Assembly (NCBI RefSeq): GCF_900115695.1 | Contig: NZ_FOXK01000003.1 | Location: 488,740 to 552,739, forward strand | Length of the DNA stretch: 64,000 bases | Direction: 5' to 3' | From: Ectopseudomonas toyotomiensis | GTDB taxonomy: Bacteria; Pseudomonadota; Gammaproteobacteria; Pseudomonadales; Pseudomonadaceae | In this document: piece by piece, positions 1 to 8,221 of the stretch | How the letters are laid out: the number at the start of each line of letters is the position of its first letter | Position numbering within the stretch: the stretch's first letter is position 1 | Notes under the pieces: model-generated | What the model was told of the DNA's origin: nothing | The model's input: only the letters and a program-made list of their open reading frames with translations | Databases searched by the model: none | Program-made: the position numbers and the translations under genes

Positions 1-160
1 TGGAGATGCCCAGCAGGCCCAGCTCGCCGGCTTTCCTGAAAATATCGTGGATCGGGAAGCGGCCTTCCTTTTCCCACTCATCGACGTGCGGGTTGATTTC
101 CTTGTCGACGAAATTGCGGACGGTACGGCGGAGTTCCTCGTGTTCCTGGGTGAAGATCAT
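1..160 (-). CDS. atuD: Citronellyl-CoA dehydrogenase AtuD, N-terminal part only
   Basis: The visible 53 residues begin MIFTQEHEELRR at an ATG at 158-160 and show the helical N-terminal segment of acyl-CoA dehydrogenases (FVDKEINPHVDEWE, then KAGELGLLGIS). The rest lies beyond the left edge. The order atuA-atuB-atuC-atuD matches the acyclic terpene utilisation cluster of P. aeruginosa, where AtuD is a FAD enzyme oxidising citronellyl-CoA to geranyl-CoA in citronellol degradation. It is co-directional with atuC and separated from it by a 73-base gap holding a perfect hairpin repeat. The family call is seen in the sequence. The specific AtuD identity comes from the neighbours, because the substrate-determining residues are outside the window. 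Confidence 0.85.
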   Translation of the reverse strand, partial: MIFTQEHEELRRTVRNFVDKEINPHVDEWEKEGRFPIHDIFRKAGELGLLGIS

Positions 161-175
161 TGTTGTTTTTCTCCA

Positions 176-231
176 GTAGGGTGCGCCGTGCGCACCAGCT
201 CAGGTGTTTTGGTGCGCACGGCGCACCCTAC
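176..231. repeat. REP-like perfect inverted repeat between atuD and atuC
   Basis: Two perfectly complementary 21-base arms, 176-196 and 211-231, flank a 14-base loop. Each arm reads GTAGGGTGCGCCGTGCGCAC or its complement. The same arm recurs at 2750-2793 and 15558-15622. There is no T-tract, so it is not a classic terminator. Inside an operon it may act as an mRNA stabiliser or attenuator separating atuC from atuD. Confidence 0.85.
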
Positions 232-233
232 GG

Positions 234-1850
234 TCAGAATCTCGCGACGCCGAAGCTGCTTTTCTTCAGCGGTCGCAGGTTGGCTTCGGCGCAGATGTCC
301 AGCAGAAAGCCCAGTAGCTTGCGGGTGTCGCGCGGGTCGATCAGGCCGTCGTCCCACAGGCTGGCGGTGCCATAGAGGGCCGTGGACTGGCTATCGAGTT
401 TCTGCGCGGTCACGGTTTCCAGCATGTCGAGCATCTTCGGATCGGCTTCCTTGCCCTCCTTGGCGTGCTTGTCCTCGGTGACGATGCGCAGCACCTTGCC
501 GGCCTGGGCGCCGCCCATCACAGCGGTCTTGCTGTTGGGCCAGGCGAAGATGAAGCGCGGGTCGAGGCCGCGGCCGCACATGGCGTAGTTGCCGGCGCCG
601 TAGGAACCGCCGACGACGATGGTCAGCTTGGGTACCGTGGCGTTGGCCACCGCCTGGATCATCTTCGAGCCGTGCTTGATCACGCCGTTCTGTTCCGATT
701 CCGTGCCGACCATGAAGCCGGTGGTGTTGTGGAAGAACAGGATCGGCGTGTTGCTCTGCTCGCACAGCTGGATGAACTGCGCCGCCTTGGCCGCGCCTTG
801 CGGGGTGATCGGGCCGTTGTTGCCGATGAAGCCGCAGGCCTGGCCTTCGATCTGCAGATGGCCGCAGACGGTCTGGCTGTCGAACTCATTCTTGAAGTCG
901 AGGAACTCAGAGCCATCGGCGAGGCGCGCGATGATCTCGCGTACGTCGTAGGGTTTCTTGGCATCGGCCGGCACCAGGCCGAGCAGTTCCTCGGCCGGGT
1001 ACAGCGGTTCGCGCCAGGTGCGTTTCTCACGTGCCGGCAGCTGCTGGTTCCACGGCAGCATGCCGACTATCTCGCGTGCCAGGCGCACGCCGTCGGCGTC
1101 GTTCTCGGCCAGGTATTCAGCCGTGCCGGCGACCTGAGCGTGCATCTCGGCGCCACCGAGTTGCTCGTCGGTAGCGATCTCGCCGGTGGCGGCCTTGAGC
1201 AGAGGCGGGCCGGCGAGGAACATCTTGGCCTTGCCGCGTACCACTACCACGTAGTCCGACAGGCCAGGCTGGTAAGCCCCGCCTGCGGTGCTGGAGCCGT
1301 GCACCACGGTGATCTGCGGTAGGCCCATGGCGGACATGCGCGCCTGGTTGGCGAAGCCGCGTGCGCCCTCGACGAAGATGTCGGCGGCGTAGTTGAGGTT
1401 GGCGCCGCCGCTTTCGGCCAGGGTCACCACCGGCAGCTTGTTCTCGAAGGCGATCTGCTGCAGGCGCAGCGATTTCTTCAGGCCAGTGGGGGAGATGGTG
1501 CCGCCCTTGATCGCGCTGTTGTTGGCGATCACCAGGCAGCGCACGCCGGCGATGTAGCCGATGCCGGCGATCAGGCCGCCACCGGCCTGGCTGCCGTCCT
1601 TGTCGTCGTGCAGCTTGTAGCCGGCCAGCGAGGACAGCTCAAGGAAGGGCGCGCCGGCATCGAGCAGCAGGTTGATGCGTTCACGCGGCAGCAACTGGCC
1701 GCGCTTGTCGAACTTGGCCTTGGCCTCCTGTGCCTTGTCGAGCACCTTCTGTTCCACGTCGCGGAAGGTCGCGATGGCCGCCAGCATGGCTTCGCGGTTC
1801 TGCACGAAGGCTTCGCCATGCACGTCGATTTCCGATTGGATCACGGGCAT
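234..1850 (-). CDS. atuC: Geranyl-CoA carboxylase, carboxyltransferase (beta) subunit AtuC
   Basis: A 538-residue acyl-CoA carboxylase beta subunit with both crotonase-fold carboxyltransferase halves. Recognisable stretches are LAESGGANL, the glycine-rich GSSTAGGAYQPGLSDY, GFIGNNGPI and GGSYGAGNYAMCGRGLDPRF near residue 430. With the biotinylated alpha subunit AtuF (not in the window) it carboxylates the gamma-methyl of geranyl-CoA in the cytoplasm. The sequence is also close to the methylcrotonyl-CoA carboxylase subunit LiuB; the atuA/atuB/atuD/atuR neighbours decide for AtuC. The ATG at 1848-1850 follows a GGAG and lies 4 bases after the atuB stop, so the two are probably co-translated. Confidence 0.93.
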   Translation of the reverse strand: MPVIQSEIDVHGEAFVQNREAMLAAIATFRDVEQKVLDKAQEAKAKFDKRGQLLPRERINLLLDAGAPFLELSSLAGYKLHDDKDGSQAGGGLIAGIGYIAGVRCLVIANNSAIKGGTISPTGLKKSLRLQQIAFENKLPVVTLAESGGANLNYAADIFVEGARGFANQARMSAMGLPQITVVHGSSTAGGAYQPGLSDYVVVVRGKAKMFLAGPPLLKAATGEIATDEQLGGAEMHAQVAGTAEYLAENDADGVRLAREIVGMLPWNQQLPAREKRTWREPLYPAEELLGLVPADAKKPYDVREIIARLADGSEFLDFKNEFDSQTVCGHLQIEGQACGFIGNNGPITPQGAAKAAQFIQLCEQSNTPILFFHNTTGFMVGTESEQNGVIKHGSKMIQAVANATVPKLTIVVGGSYGAGNYAMCGRGLDPRFIFAWPNSKTAVMGGAQAGKVLRIVTEDKHAKEGKEADPKMLDMLETVTAQKLDSQSTALYGTASLWDDGLIDPRDTRKLLGFLLDICAEANLRPLKKSSFGVARF

Positions 1851-1854
1851 CGCC

Positions 1855-2724
1855 TTACTCCTGATCTTTCAGTACGTCGGGCAGATAGGCCCGGTGGAAA
1901 CCGTTGTAGGGCTCGCTGTTCTTGGCCTTGCCCAGCGTCCAGGCACGGGTGCCCTGGCTGGCGGCACCGTCGATACGGATGGTGTTGCCGCTGATGAAGT
2001 TGGCGCCGGGGCTGAGCAGGAAGACGATGGCCGCGGCGACCTCGGACTCGCTGCCGATGCGTTGCAGCGGCACGTGATCCTTGAGGTTGCGGATCATGTT
2101 CTTCATCGACTCGGGGTAGGTGTCCATGCCACTGGAGGCAATCCAGCCCGGCGCCACGGCGTTGACCCGCACGCCGGCATGGCCCCACTCGTAGGCGGCG
2201 GTCTTGGTGAGGTTCTCCATGCCGGCACGTGCGGCACCGGAATGGCCCATGCCGGGCATGCCGCCCCACATGTCGGCGAGCATGTTGACGATGCTGCCAC
2301 CGTGCTTGCTCATGCTTTGCAGGAAGACTTCCTTGGCCACCAGAAAACCGCCCACCAGGTTGGTGCGCACCACGGTCTCGAAGCCTTTCTGGTTGATGCC
2401 GATCAGCGGCGCGGGGAACTGGCCGCCGGCGTTGTTGACCAGGTTATGGATGCGTCCGCGTTGCGCAATCACCGCGCCGACCATGGCCTTCACCGCGTCT
2501 TCGTCACGGATGTCGCAGGCCTGGAAGCTGGCGCTGCCGCCATCTTCGATGATCTCGGCGCGGGTCTTCTCCAGCTTCTCCTGCTTGCGCCCCACCAGCA
2601 CCACATGGGCACCCAGGTGGGCCAGCTCGTGGGCCACGCAGCGACCGATGCCGCTGCCACCGCCGGTGACCAGGATGGTCTGATCGGCGAACAGGCCAGG
2701 CTTGAATACGGAGTCGTAGCTCAT
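1855..2724 (-). CDS. atuB: SDR-family oxidoreductase AtuB
   Basis: A 289-residue Rossmann protein with the nucleotide motif TGGGSGIG near residue 20 and NNAGG near residue 98. The position of the canonical YxxxK pair reads GHSGAARAGMENLTK, so the catalytic tyrosine and lysine are absent. The same change is known in the dienoyl-CoA/peroxisomal trans-2-enoyl-CoA reductase branch of SDRs. A CoA-thioester reductase or dehydrogenase role in terpene degradation is therefore more likely than an alcohol dehydrogenase. It sits between atuA and atuC, co-directional. The exact reaction of AtuB is, to my knowledge, not settled. Confidence 0.88.
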   Translation of the reverse strand: MSYDSVFKPGLFADQTILVTGGGSGIGRCVAHELAHLGAHVVLVGRKQEKLEKTRAEIIEDGGSASFQACDIRDEDAVKAMVGAVIAQRGRIHNLVNNAGGQFPAPLIGINQKGFETVVRTNLVGGFLVAKEVFLQSMSKHGGSIVNMLADMWGGMPGMGHSGAARAGMENLTKTAAYEWGHAGVRVNAVAPGWIASSGMDTYPESMKNMIRNLKDHVPLQRIGSESEVAAAIVFLLSPGANFISGNTIRIDGAASQGTRAWTLGKAKNSEPYNGFHRAYLPDVLKDQE

Positions 2725-2749
2725 TGTTCTTGTTGTCCTGAGTGATTTC

Positions 2750-2793
2750 GGTGCGCGCAGCGCACCCTACGGGCGGGGTGCGCCGTGCGCACC
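2750..2793. repeat. REP-like inverted repeat overlapping the 3' end of atuA
   Basis: Arms at 2750-2770 and 2775-2793 are near-complementary copies of the GGTGCGCxxxGCGCACCCTAC element also found at 176-231 and 15558-15622. The loop is only a few bases. It lies between atuB and atuA, and the atuA stop codon (2767-2769) is inside it, so the last eight atuA codons are repeat-derived. Confidence 0.8.
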
Positions 2794-4581
2794 ATTCAAG
2801 GTTTCCGCCAGCGCGCTGGGCACCGGCACCGGGAATTCCAGCAGTTGCTGGGCAAAGGCCTTGCCCTGCGGGTCGATACGCAGGCTGGCGACGCCGCCGC
2901 CGCCAAGCGCATTCTCGAGCAGGAAGTTGAGGCTCTGGCTGCCCGGCAGGTACCAGCGGCTGACACGGCCCTGTTCGGCGTCCAGGGTATGTGCCATCCA
3001 GTTGGCCACGGCCTCGGGCGTCAGCGCCGCGGCTATCCACGCCAGGTATTCGGGTTCTCTCGCCATCACGCCGATGTTGCTGTGGTTGCCCTTGTCGCCG
3101 GAGCGGGCCACGGCCAGGCGGATCAGTGGCACGGAGGCGTCGGCTTCGCCCATCGGTACGGGCAGGGCGGCCGGCGCGTGCAGTCGCTCGGGGTTGAAGG
3201 CATCGACCTGGGGCAGGGTGACCGGCTGGCGCTCGCCGCCGATTTCCACCTCCAGCGCGCAGGCGCTCTTGTCCACCAGGAAGCTGAACAGGCGGATCAC
3301 CGGGTAGACGGTGGGACGACCACCGACGATGCCGGTCAGGCCCGGTGCCATGCCAGTGGCGGCCTGGGCGATCTCGCGGGAGAAGAGGATCAGCGCCTCC
3401 TTCTTGGCATGACGCACGGCGATCTTCACCACCAGCTCGCGACTATCCTGGCGACGAGCGTGGGCACCATAGGTGGCCTCGCTACCCAGCAGCTCGACGC
3501 TGACCTCCTGGTAACGGCCCCAGCCACGTTCAGCAAACATCTCTTCGGTCTTGTTGATGATCGCCTGGCTGACCCGCTCGGCCTTGGCCACCGCATCGAT
3601 ACCGGCGAGCACGCAGCTGGCGGTGCAGCGAAAACCGTCCGGGTGGGTGGCGCTGACCTTGTATTGCCCGGTGGGCGGCAGGCCGCGCGCGCCCTGCAGC
3701 TGCACGCGGTGGTCGCCGACCTGGCTCAGCGCGACCTGGGTGAAATCGCAGACTACATCCGGCAGCAGATAGGCGCGCGGGTCGCCGATCTCGTAGAGCA
3801 TCTGCTCGCCAACGGTAAAAGGCGTGACCAGGCCGCCGGAACCCTCCGGCTTGGTCACGACGAAGCGGCCATCGTCCTCGACTTCGACGATGGGAAAACC
3901 GATGTGCTCGTAGTCCGGCACGTCGCGCCAGTCGGTGAAGTTGCCACCGGTGCACTGCGCGCCGCACTCGATGATGTGCCCGGCCAGCGCAGCCTGGGCC
4001 AGCTTGTCGTAGTCGCTCCAGGACCAGCCGAACTCGTGCACCAGGGCGGCGCTGACCACGGCGCTGTCGACCACGCGGCCGGTGATAACGATGTCGGCGC
4101 CCTGTTCCAGCGCGGCGACGATGCCCGGTGCGCCCAGGTAGGCGTTGACCGAAACGCAGAAGGGCGGCAGCGGCGCGCCCGTGAACATCTCTCGGGTGCC
4201 GGCCTTGACCAGCTCACCGAGCTTGGGCTGCAGGTTGTCGCCATGCAGCACGGCGATCTTCAGCTGTACGCCGGCCTGTTCGCAGGCGGCGCTCAGGGCG
4301 GCGGCGCAGGCCATCGGGTTGACCCCGCCAGCGTTGCTGATGACGCGGATCTTCTTCGTCGCGATGTTGCCCAGCAGCGGCGCGAGCACCTCGACGAAAT
4401 CGCGGGCATAGCCGTCGTCAGGCTTCTTCATACGGGCGCCGGCCATGATCGACATGGTGATCTCGGCCAGGTAGTCGAACACCAGGTAGTCCAGTTCGGC
4501 ACCCTGAACCAGCTGAGCTGCAGCGGTGGAGGTGTCGCCCCAGAACGCGGAGGCGCAGCCGATGCGTACGGTTTTGTTCAT
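2767..4581 (-). CDS. atuA: Acyclic terpene utilisation protein AtuA
   Basis: A 604-residue protein beginning [20 protein letters not shown], the N-terminus expected for AtuA. The N-terminal ~440 residues are the DUF1446 region ([37 protein letters not shown]). The C-terminal ~110 residues form the smaller AtuA-type domain ([23 protein letters not shown]). I chose the ATG at 4579-4581 over a start 21 bases upstream because the protein family begins there. AtuA is essential for citronellol growth in P. aeruginosa; its biochemical function is unresolved. It is the first gene of the minus-strand operon, divergent from atuR. The C-terminal tail GAHGAPRP is encoded inside a REP-like repeat. Confidence 0.92.
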   Translation of the reverse strand: MNKTVRIGCASAFWGDTSTAAAQLVQGAELDYLVFDYLAEITMSIMAGARMKKPDDGYARDFVEVLAPLLGNIATKKIRVISNAGGVNPMACAAALSAACEQAGVQLKIAVLHGDNLQPKLGELVKAGTREMFTGAPLPPFCVSVNAYLGAPGIVAALEQGADIVITGRVVDSAVVSAALVHEFGWSWSDYDKLAQAALAGHIIECGAQCTGGNFTDWRDVPDYEHIGFPIVEVEDDGRFVVTKPEGSGGLVTPFTVGEQMLYEIGDPRAYLLPDVVCDFTQVALSQVGDHRVQLQGARGLPPTGQYKVSATHPDGFRCTASCVLAGIDAVAKAERVSQAIINKTEEMFAERGWGRYQEVSVELLGSEATYGAHARRQDSRELVVKIAVRHAKKEALILFSREIAQAATGMAPGLTGIVGGRPTVYPVIRLFSFLVDKSACALEVEIGGERQPVTLPQVDAFNPERLHAPAALPVPMGEADASVPLIRLAVARSGDKGNHSNIGVMAREPEYLAWIAAALTPEAVANWMAHTLDAEQGRVSRWYLPGSQSLNFLLENALGGGGVASLRIDPQGKAFAQQLLEFPVPVPSALAETLNGAHGAPRP

Positions 4582-4622
4582 TGGAATTGGCCCGTCACAC
4601 ATTGAGAAGGTGAGTTGACATT

Positions 4623-4640
4623 ACCAAGCAAGCGCTTGGT
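4623..4640. promoter_or_regulatory. AtuR-type operator, site 1
   Basis: ACCAAGCAAGCGCTTGGT has perfect 7-base arms ACCAAGC/GCTTGGT around a 4-base spacer. It lies 41 bases upstream of the atuA start, in the atuA-atuR divergent region. P. aeruginosa AtuR is reported to bind two inverted repeats in this region. Confidence 0.75.
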
Positions 4641-4679
4641 TGAAAAGAGTTGAGGGAGGGCAAATCGGCCAAAAGTACG

Positions 4680-4697
4680 GCCGAGCGCTTGCTTGGT
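4680..4697. promoter_or_regulatory. AtuR-type operator, site 2
   Basis: GCCGAGCGCTTGCTTGGT matches the reverse complement of site 1 at 16 of 18 positions, so the two sites are inverted copies, with starts 57 bases apart. It lies about 105 bases upstream of the atuR start. Two sites fit repression of atuA with autoregulation of atuR. Confidence 0.7.
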
Positions 4698-4802
4698 CAG
4701 CTGGCGCCGCATACATTTCATCAAGCAAGACAAGCACTTGCCGGCCGCAACAAGAATTCATCAGAACAATCGCCGTGCAAGGCAATCAGGGGAGAAGTCA
4801 GC

Positions 4803-5426
4803 GTGGACGAACACAGAGCCCAGGCCGTGATGCAGGAGCTGGTCGCCAGCGGCCAGGTAACCGATCCGGACAGTGCCCGTGGCAAGCTTTTGCAGATGGC
4901 CGCCCACCTGTTTCGCAGCAAGGGTTACGAGCGCACTACGGTGCGCGATCTGGCTGCCGCCATCGGTATTCAGTCCGGCAGCATCTTTCACCACTTCAAG
5001 AGCAAGGAAGAGATCCTGCGTTCGGTGATGGAGGAAACTATCGTCTACAACACTGCCCTGATGCGCGCTGCACTGGCCGAGGCGCAAGGCACTCGTGAGC
5101 GGCTGTTGGCGCTGATCCGCTGCGAGCTGCAATCGATCATGGGCGGTACTGGCGAGGCCATGGCGGTTCTGGTCTACGAATGGCGTTCCCTTTCGGAGGA
5201 GGGCCAGGCGCAGGTACTGGCCTTGCGTGATACCTACGAGCAGATCTGGCTGGCGGTGCTGGGCGAGGCCCGTGAAGCCGGTTACTTCAAGGGCGACCCG
5301 TTCATTCAGCGACGTTTTCTCACCGGTGCGCTCAGCTGGACCAATACCTGGTTCCGTTCGCAGGGACCAATGACGCTGGATCAGCTGGCCGAGGAAGCGT
5401 TGTCATTGGTGTGCAAGGAAGCCTGA
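4803..5426 (+). CDS. atuR: TetR-family repressor AtuR
   Basis: A 207-residue regulator from a GTG at 4803 preceded by AGGGGAGA at about 7 bases. An in-frame ATG 51 codons upstream lacks a ribosome site and would run through operator site 2. The TetR DNA-binding region covers residues ~28-70 (FRSKGYERTTVRDLAAAIGI, then SGSIFHHFKSKEEIL). The rest is the helical ligand domain, expected to sense an acyl-CoA intermediate of the terpene pathway. It is divergent from atuA with two inverted operator copies between them. In P. aeruginosa AtuR represses the atu operon; regulation here is inferred from the sites and gene order. Confidence 0.9.
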   Translation: MDEHRAQAVMQELVASGQVTDPDSARGKLLQMAAHLFRSKGYERTTVRDLAAAIGIQSGSIFHHFKSKEEILRSVMEETIVYNTALMRAALAEAQGTRERLLALIRCELQSIMGGTGEAMAVLVYEWRSLSEEGQAQVLALRDTYEQIWLAVLGEAREAGYFKGDPFIQRRFLTGALSWTNTWFRSQGPMTLDQLAEEALSLVCKEA

Positions 5427-5497
5427 GCGAATTCGGCTAGGATGATAGCAACTGCCGGTTTTCGGCTCGAACACGGGCGCTGGGGTGCTCCCGCGTT

Positions 5498-6307
5498 GTG
5501 ATCCGTGACGAGAGGTCAAGTTTGCGCGCACTAGCCTTTTGCCTGTTGTGCAGTCTTTCGCTGTTGCATGTACCTGCTGCCGTTGCCCTGCAGGAGGTGC
5601 GTGTCGGTGGTTATCACTTCCCGCCATATCTGGACAAACCCGAATCACCTTATCCGCAAGGTTTGGTGCCCGAATTGTTACGCGCGCTCAATGCGGCGCA
5701 GCAGCAATACCGTTTCGTCCTGGTGCCGACCTCGGCGACCCGCCGTTACCGCGACCTCGAGAGCGGACGCTTCGATCTGATGTTCTTCGAGTCCAGTCGC
5801 TGGGGGTGGCAGGGCACTTCATACCTGGCCTTGGGGCTGGATATCGATGATGCGGAAGTCTATGTCGCCGCGGCGGAGCCGGGACGTGGGCAAGACTATT
5901 TCGAGGATTTCAACGACAAGCGCATGGCGCTCTACAACGGCTATCACTATGGTTTTGCCAGTTTCGATGCCGACCCTGACTATCTCGCACGCACGTTCAA
6001 TGCGCTGTTGACCTATTCCCACGATAGCAACCTGCGCATGCTGCTGGCGCGACGCGTCGATATCGCCGTGGTGACGCGCTCGTACCTGGAGCTGTTTCTG
6101 GATCGGCATCCGGAAATGCTGCCCGAGTTGCTGGTTTCCGATCGGCTGGATCAGCTCTACCACCATCAGGTGCTGCTGCGGCCCAAGGGGCCGCTGAGCC
6201 CGGCTGAAGTTGCCGAATTGTTGAACCGGCTGCAGACCAGTGGAGAGCTAGCGAAGCTACTTGGGCGCTATCGTCTGACATTGGGCAACAAAGTGTCAGT
6301 GCAGTGA
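5498..6307 (+). CDS. Secreted solute-binding-like protein (SBP family 3 type), copy 1
   Basis: A 269-residue protein with an N-terminal signal peptide (LRALAFCLLCSLSLLHVPAAVA) followed by a periplasmic-binding fold of family 3 type: VRVGGYHFPPYL at the mature N-terminus, then FDLMFFESSRWGWQG and LLARRVDIAVVTRSYLELFL. The start is a GTG at 5498; a TTG at 5522 with AGAGG 7 bases upstream would keep the same signal peptide. No permease, ATPase or kinase is adjacent. The next gene is a paralogue with the same block order (VGGxHFPPY, GYHYGFAxF, SHDSNL), so this is a tandem duplication. The ligand is unknown; an orphan periplasmic sensor or amino-acid binder is possible. Confidence 0.75.
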   Translation: MIRDERSSLRALAFCLLCSLSLLHVPAAVALQEVRVGGYHFPPYLDKPESPYPQGLVPELLRALNAAQQQYRFVLVPTSATRRYRDLESGRFDLMFFESSRWGWQGTSYLALGLDIDDAEVYVAAAEPGRGQDYFEDFNDKRMALYNGYHYGFASFDADPDYLARTFNALLTYSHDSNLRMLLARRVDIAVVTRSYLELFLDRHPEMLPELLVSDRLDQLYHHQVLLRPKGPLSPAEVAELLNRLQTSGELAKLLGRYRLTLGNKVSVQ

Positions 6308-6383
6308 AAATCCATCTGGTCGGTCAGGAGAGACTGGAGTAGTGTGCACCACACTAAGAGAAGGAATTTTTTGGGGACTCGAG

Positions 6384-7202
6384 ATGCGGCATGCGCGGTG
6401 CTGGATTCATGGATGTTTGGGTGCCTTGTGTCTCTTGCTAGTGGATTCTCTCTACGCGGCCGACGTGGTCAAGGTCGGTGGCGCGCACTTTCCCCCCTAT
6501 GTGATCAAATCCAACCTGCACGACTCGAGTGGCTTGCTGCCGCAACTGCTCGAAGCGCTCAACCGAGAGCAGAGCGAATACCACTTCACCATGCTGCCCA
6601 CCGCCATCGTGCGTCGTTTCAGTGACCTGCAGCGTGGGCGTATCGACATGGCGATTTTCGAGAATCCGCAATGGGGATGGCAGGACATCGACGCTGAAGC
6701 TGTCGATATGAGGCTGGAAGATGCTGAGTTGTTCGTGGCCAGGAACGAGGCGCTGCGCGACCAGAGTTACTTCGAACAGCTCGAAGGCAAGCGCCTGGCG
6801 CTTTATCGCGGTTATCACTACGGATTTGCCCAGTTCAACAGCGATCCGGAGTTCCTGACCAGCACCTTCAACGCCAACCTCGGTCACTCTCACGACAGCA
6901 ACCTGCTGATGGTGATACGCGGGCGCGCCGATGTCGCATTGGTCACTCGTTCCAATCTCTATGACTTCCTTGAGCGCAATCGCGAGTATGCACGCCAGTT
7001 ACTGATCTCCGAGCGTGTCGATCAGGTCTATCGTCACCATGCGATGATTCGCGCTGGCGCGCCGATAACTCCCGAGCGCTTCGCCACCTTGCTCGAGCAG
7101 TTGCGGGAGAAGGGCGAGCTGCAACGCATCTTCTCGCCTTACCGCATTGCCGTCACGCAAGACGTAACGGATAGCTCAGCAACAGAATATGCAGCAGATT
7201 GA
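6384..7202 (+). CDS. Secreted solute-binding-like protein, copy 2
   Basis: A 272-residue paralogue of the preceding gene with its own signal peptide (HGCLGALCLLLVDSLYAA) and the same motifs (KVGGAHFPPYV, GRIDMAIFENPQWGWQD, GYHYGFAQFNSDPEF, RADVALVTRSNLYDFL). I chose the ATG at 6384 because GGGGA lies 7-8 bases upstream; a GTG 14 codons earlier would lengthen the n-region unnaturally. The 76-base gap from copy 1 suggests co-transcription. The 3' end overlaps the convergent CPBP protease gene by 50 bases. Ligand unknown. Confidence 0.75.
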   Translation: MRHARCWIHGCLGALCLLLVDSLYAADVVKVGGAHFPPYVIKSNLHDSSGLLPQLLEALNREQSEYHFTMLPTAIVRRFSDLQRGRIDMAIFENPQWGWQDIDAEAVDMRLEDAELFVARNEALRDQSYFEQLEGKRLALYRGYHYGFAQFNSDPEFLTSTFNANLGHSHDSNLLMVIRGRADVALVTRSNLYDFLERNREYARQLLISERVDQVYRHHAMIRAGAPITPERFATLLEQLREKGELQRIFSPYRIAVTQDVTDSSATEYAAD

Positions 7203-7911
7203 CCGCTGTATGCAGCGCGATGGCCAGGCTCAGGCGGCCGCTGTAGTGAAAGGCCAGGCCATAACCGAGGCCAGCGCAGGTTGCCAGCACGGCAAATAGT
7301 GCGCTGAAAGGCAGATGGGCCGCGCCGAACAAGCCGGCCGTCAACAGCAAACCGGGCCAGGTGCCCAGGTGCTTGATCAGGACGGTCTGTAGCAGGCCGC
7401 GAAAGAGCAATTCTTCCGCCAGCACCGCTACGCAGAGATTGACCGCCAGCCACAACAGCAGACCCTGCGGCCATTTGGGTTGCCAGGCGACCAGGCCCAG
7501 CGCCATGGCCAGCAGCGGCACCAGCAGCAGGGTGGCGATGCACGTCAGCCAGGCATTTTTCAGCGAAAGCACGGGTCTGCGTGGCTGCCCCAGCCACCAG
7601 GCGAGCAGGGCGCTGCCCAACAGCAGTTTGTCCCAGGACAGGCGCAGGCCATAGGGCGCCGCATCAGCACTGATGAGACGTGGCTGCCACAGCTGCCAAG
7701 GGCTGAAACCGGGTATGAGGTGCGCCGCCAGGGCGATTCCGCCAAGCAGGATCAGAGGTAGCCATAGCCAGTTTGGCAGATGCGATTGTCCGGCCAGCAG
7801 GACGATGACGAATGCGCTGCCCAGCAGCAGGCCGACGGGTTGGATGAAACCCAGTCCTGTGCCCAGGGCCAGGATCAGGACGGGGAGCAGCAAGCGCAGA
7901 TGCAGGGGCAT
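7153..7911 (-). CDS. CPBP-family intramembrane glutamic endopeptidase (CAAX/ABI protease)
   Basis: A 252-residue integral membrane protein with about seven hydrophobic segments. The ABI/CPBP motifs are present in order: AEELLFRG at 165-172 (EExxxR), FGAAH about 40 residues later, and ALHTAVN near the C-terminus (HxxxN). The family contains prenyl-protein proteases and bacteriocin self-immunity proteins; the bacterial substrate is usually unknown. It converges on and overlaps the end of the solute-binding-like gene by 50 bases. No bacteriocin gene was recognised nearby, so an immunity role is unsupported. Confidence 0.85.
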   Translation of the reverse strand: MPLHLRLLLPVLILALGTGLGFIQPVGLLLGSAFVIVLLAGQSHLPNWLWLPLILLGGIALAAHLIPGFSPWQLWQPRLISADAAPYGLRLSWDKLLLGSALLAWWLGQPRRPVLSLKNAWLTCIATLLLVPLLAMALGLVAWQPKWPQGLLLWLAVNLCVAVLAEELLFRGLLQTVLIKHLGTWPGLLLTAGLFGAAHLPFSALFAVLATCAGLGYGLAFHYSGRLSLAIALHTAVNLLHILLLSYPLRLA

Positions 7912-7992
7912 GGCACCTCTCCTGGAGAAGGCGCGCAGTCTAGCAGGCTGCGTTGCGGGCAGTCTTGGCGTTACCTGACGGGACGAGTGCGT

Positions 7993-8166
7993 TTAGCGCT
8001 GACGCTCGCGCGCATCCTTGGCTTCCTGCTCGATGGCGCGTTTACGCATGCGTTCGAGCTGGTCTTCGCTCAGGGGCATTTTCTTGGCACTGCTGCGCAG
8101 CACCAGCAGGCTACCGATCACCGAGCCAAACACCAGAACCAGCAGCAGCCAGACGTACCAAGGCAT
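7993..8166 (-). CDS. Small single-span membrane protein, DUF2897-like
   Basis: A 57-residue protein from an ATG at 8164-8166 (MPWYVWLLLVLVFGSVIGSL), stop TAA at 7993-7995. A GAGGAGT lies just upstream of the start. One N-terminal transmembrane helix is followed by a charged cytoplasmic tail rich in K/R/E (KKMPLSEDQLERMRKRAIEQ). The length and the tail resemble the DUF2897 family of gamma-proteobacteria, whose function is unknown. It lies 56 bases downstream of eutC on the same strand and may be read through from it. Confidence 0.75.
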   Translation of the reverse strand: MPWYVWLLLVLVFGSVIGSLLVLRSSAKKMPLSEDQLERMRKRAIEQEAKDARERQR

Positions 8167-8221
8167 GATGACTCCTCATGGGGCAATGAAGTTATCACCA
8201 TAACCCGCGTGCCGGGTCTTG

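Noticed and set aside
2785..4605. A 606-codon open frame on the plus strand opposite atuA
   Set aside because: It is the antisense shadow of atuA caused by high GC at third positions and has no family features.
4719..4740. Third AtuR site, CAAGCACTTG
   Set aside because: The arm spacing differs from the 18-base element and only short halves match.
7153..7911. CPBP protease as a bacteriocin immunity gene
   Set aside because: No bacteriocin precursor or exporter is nearby.
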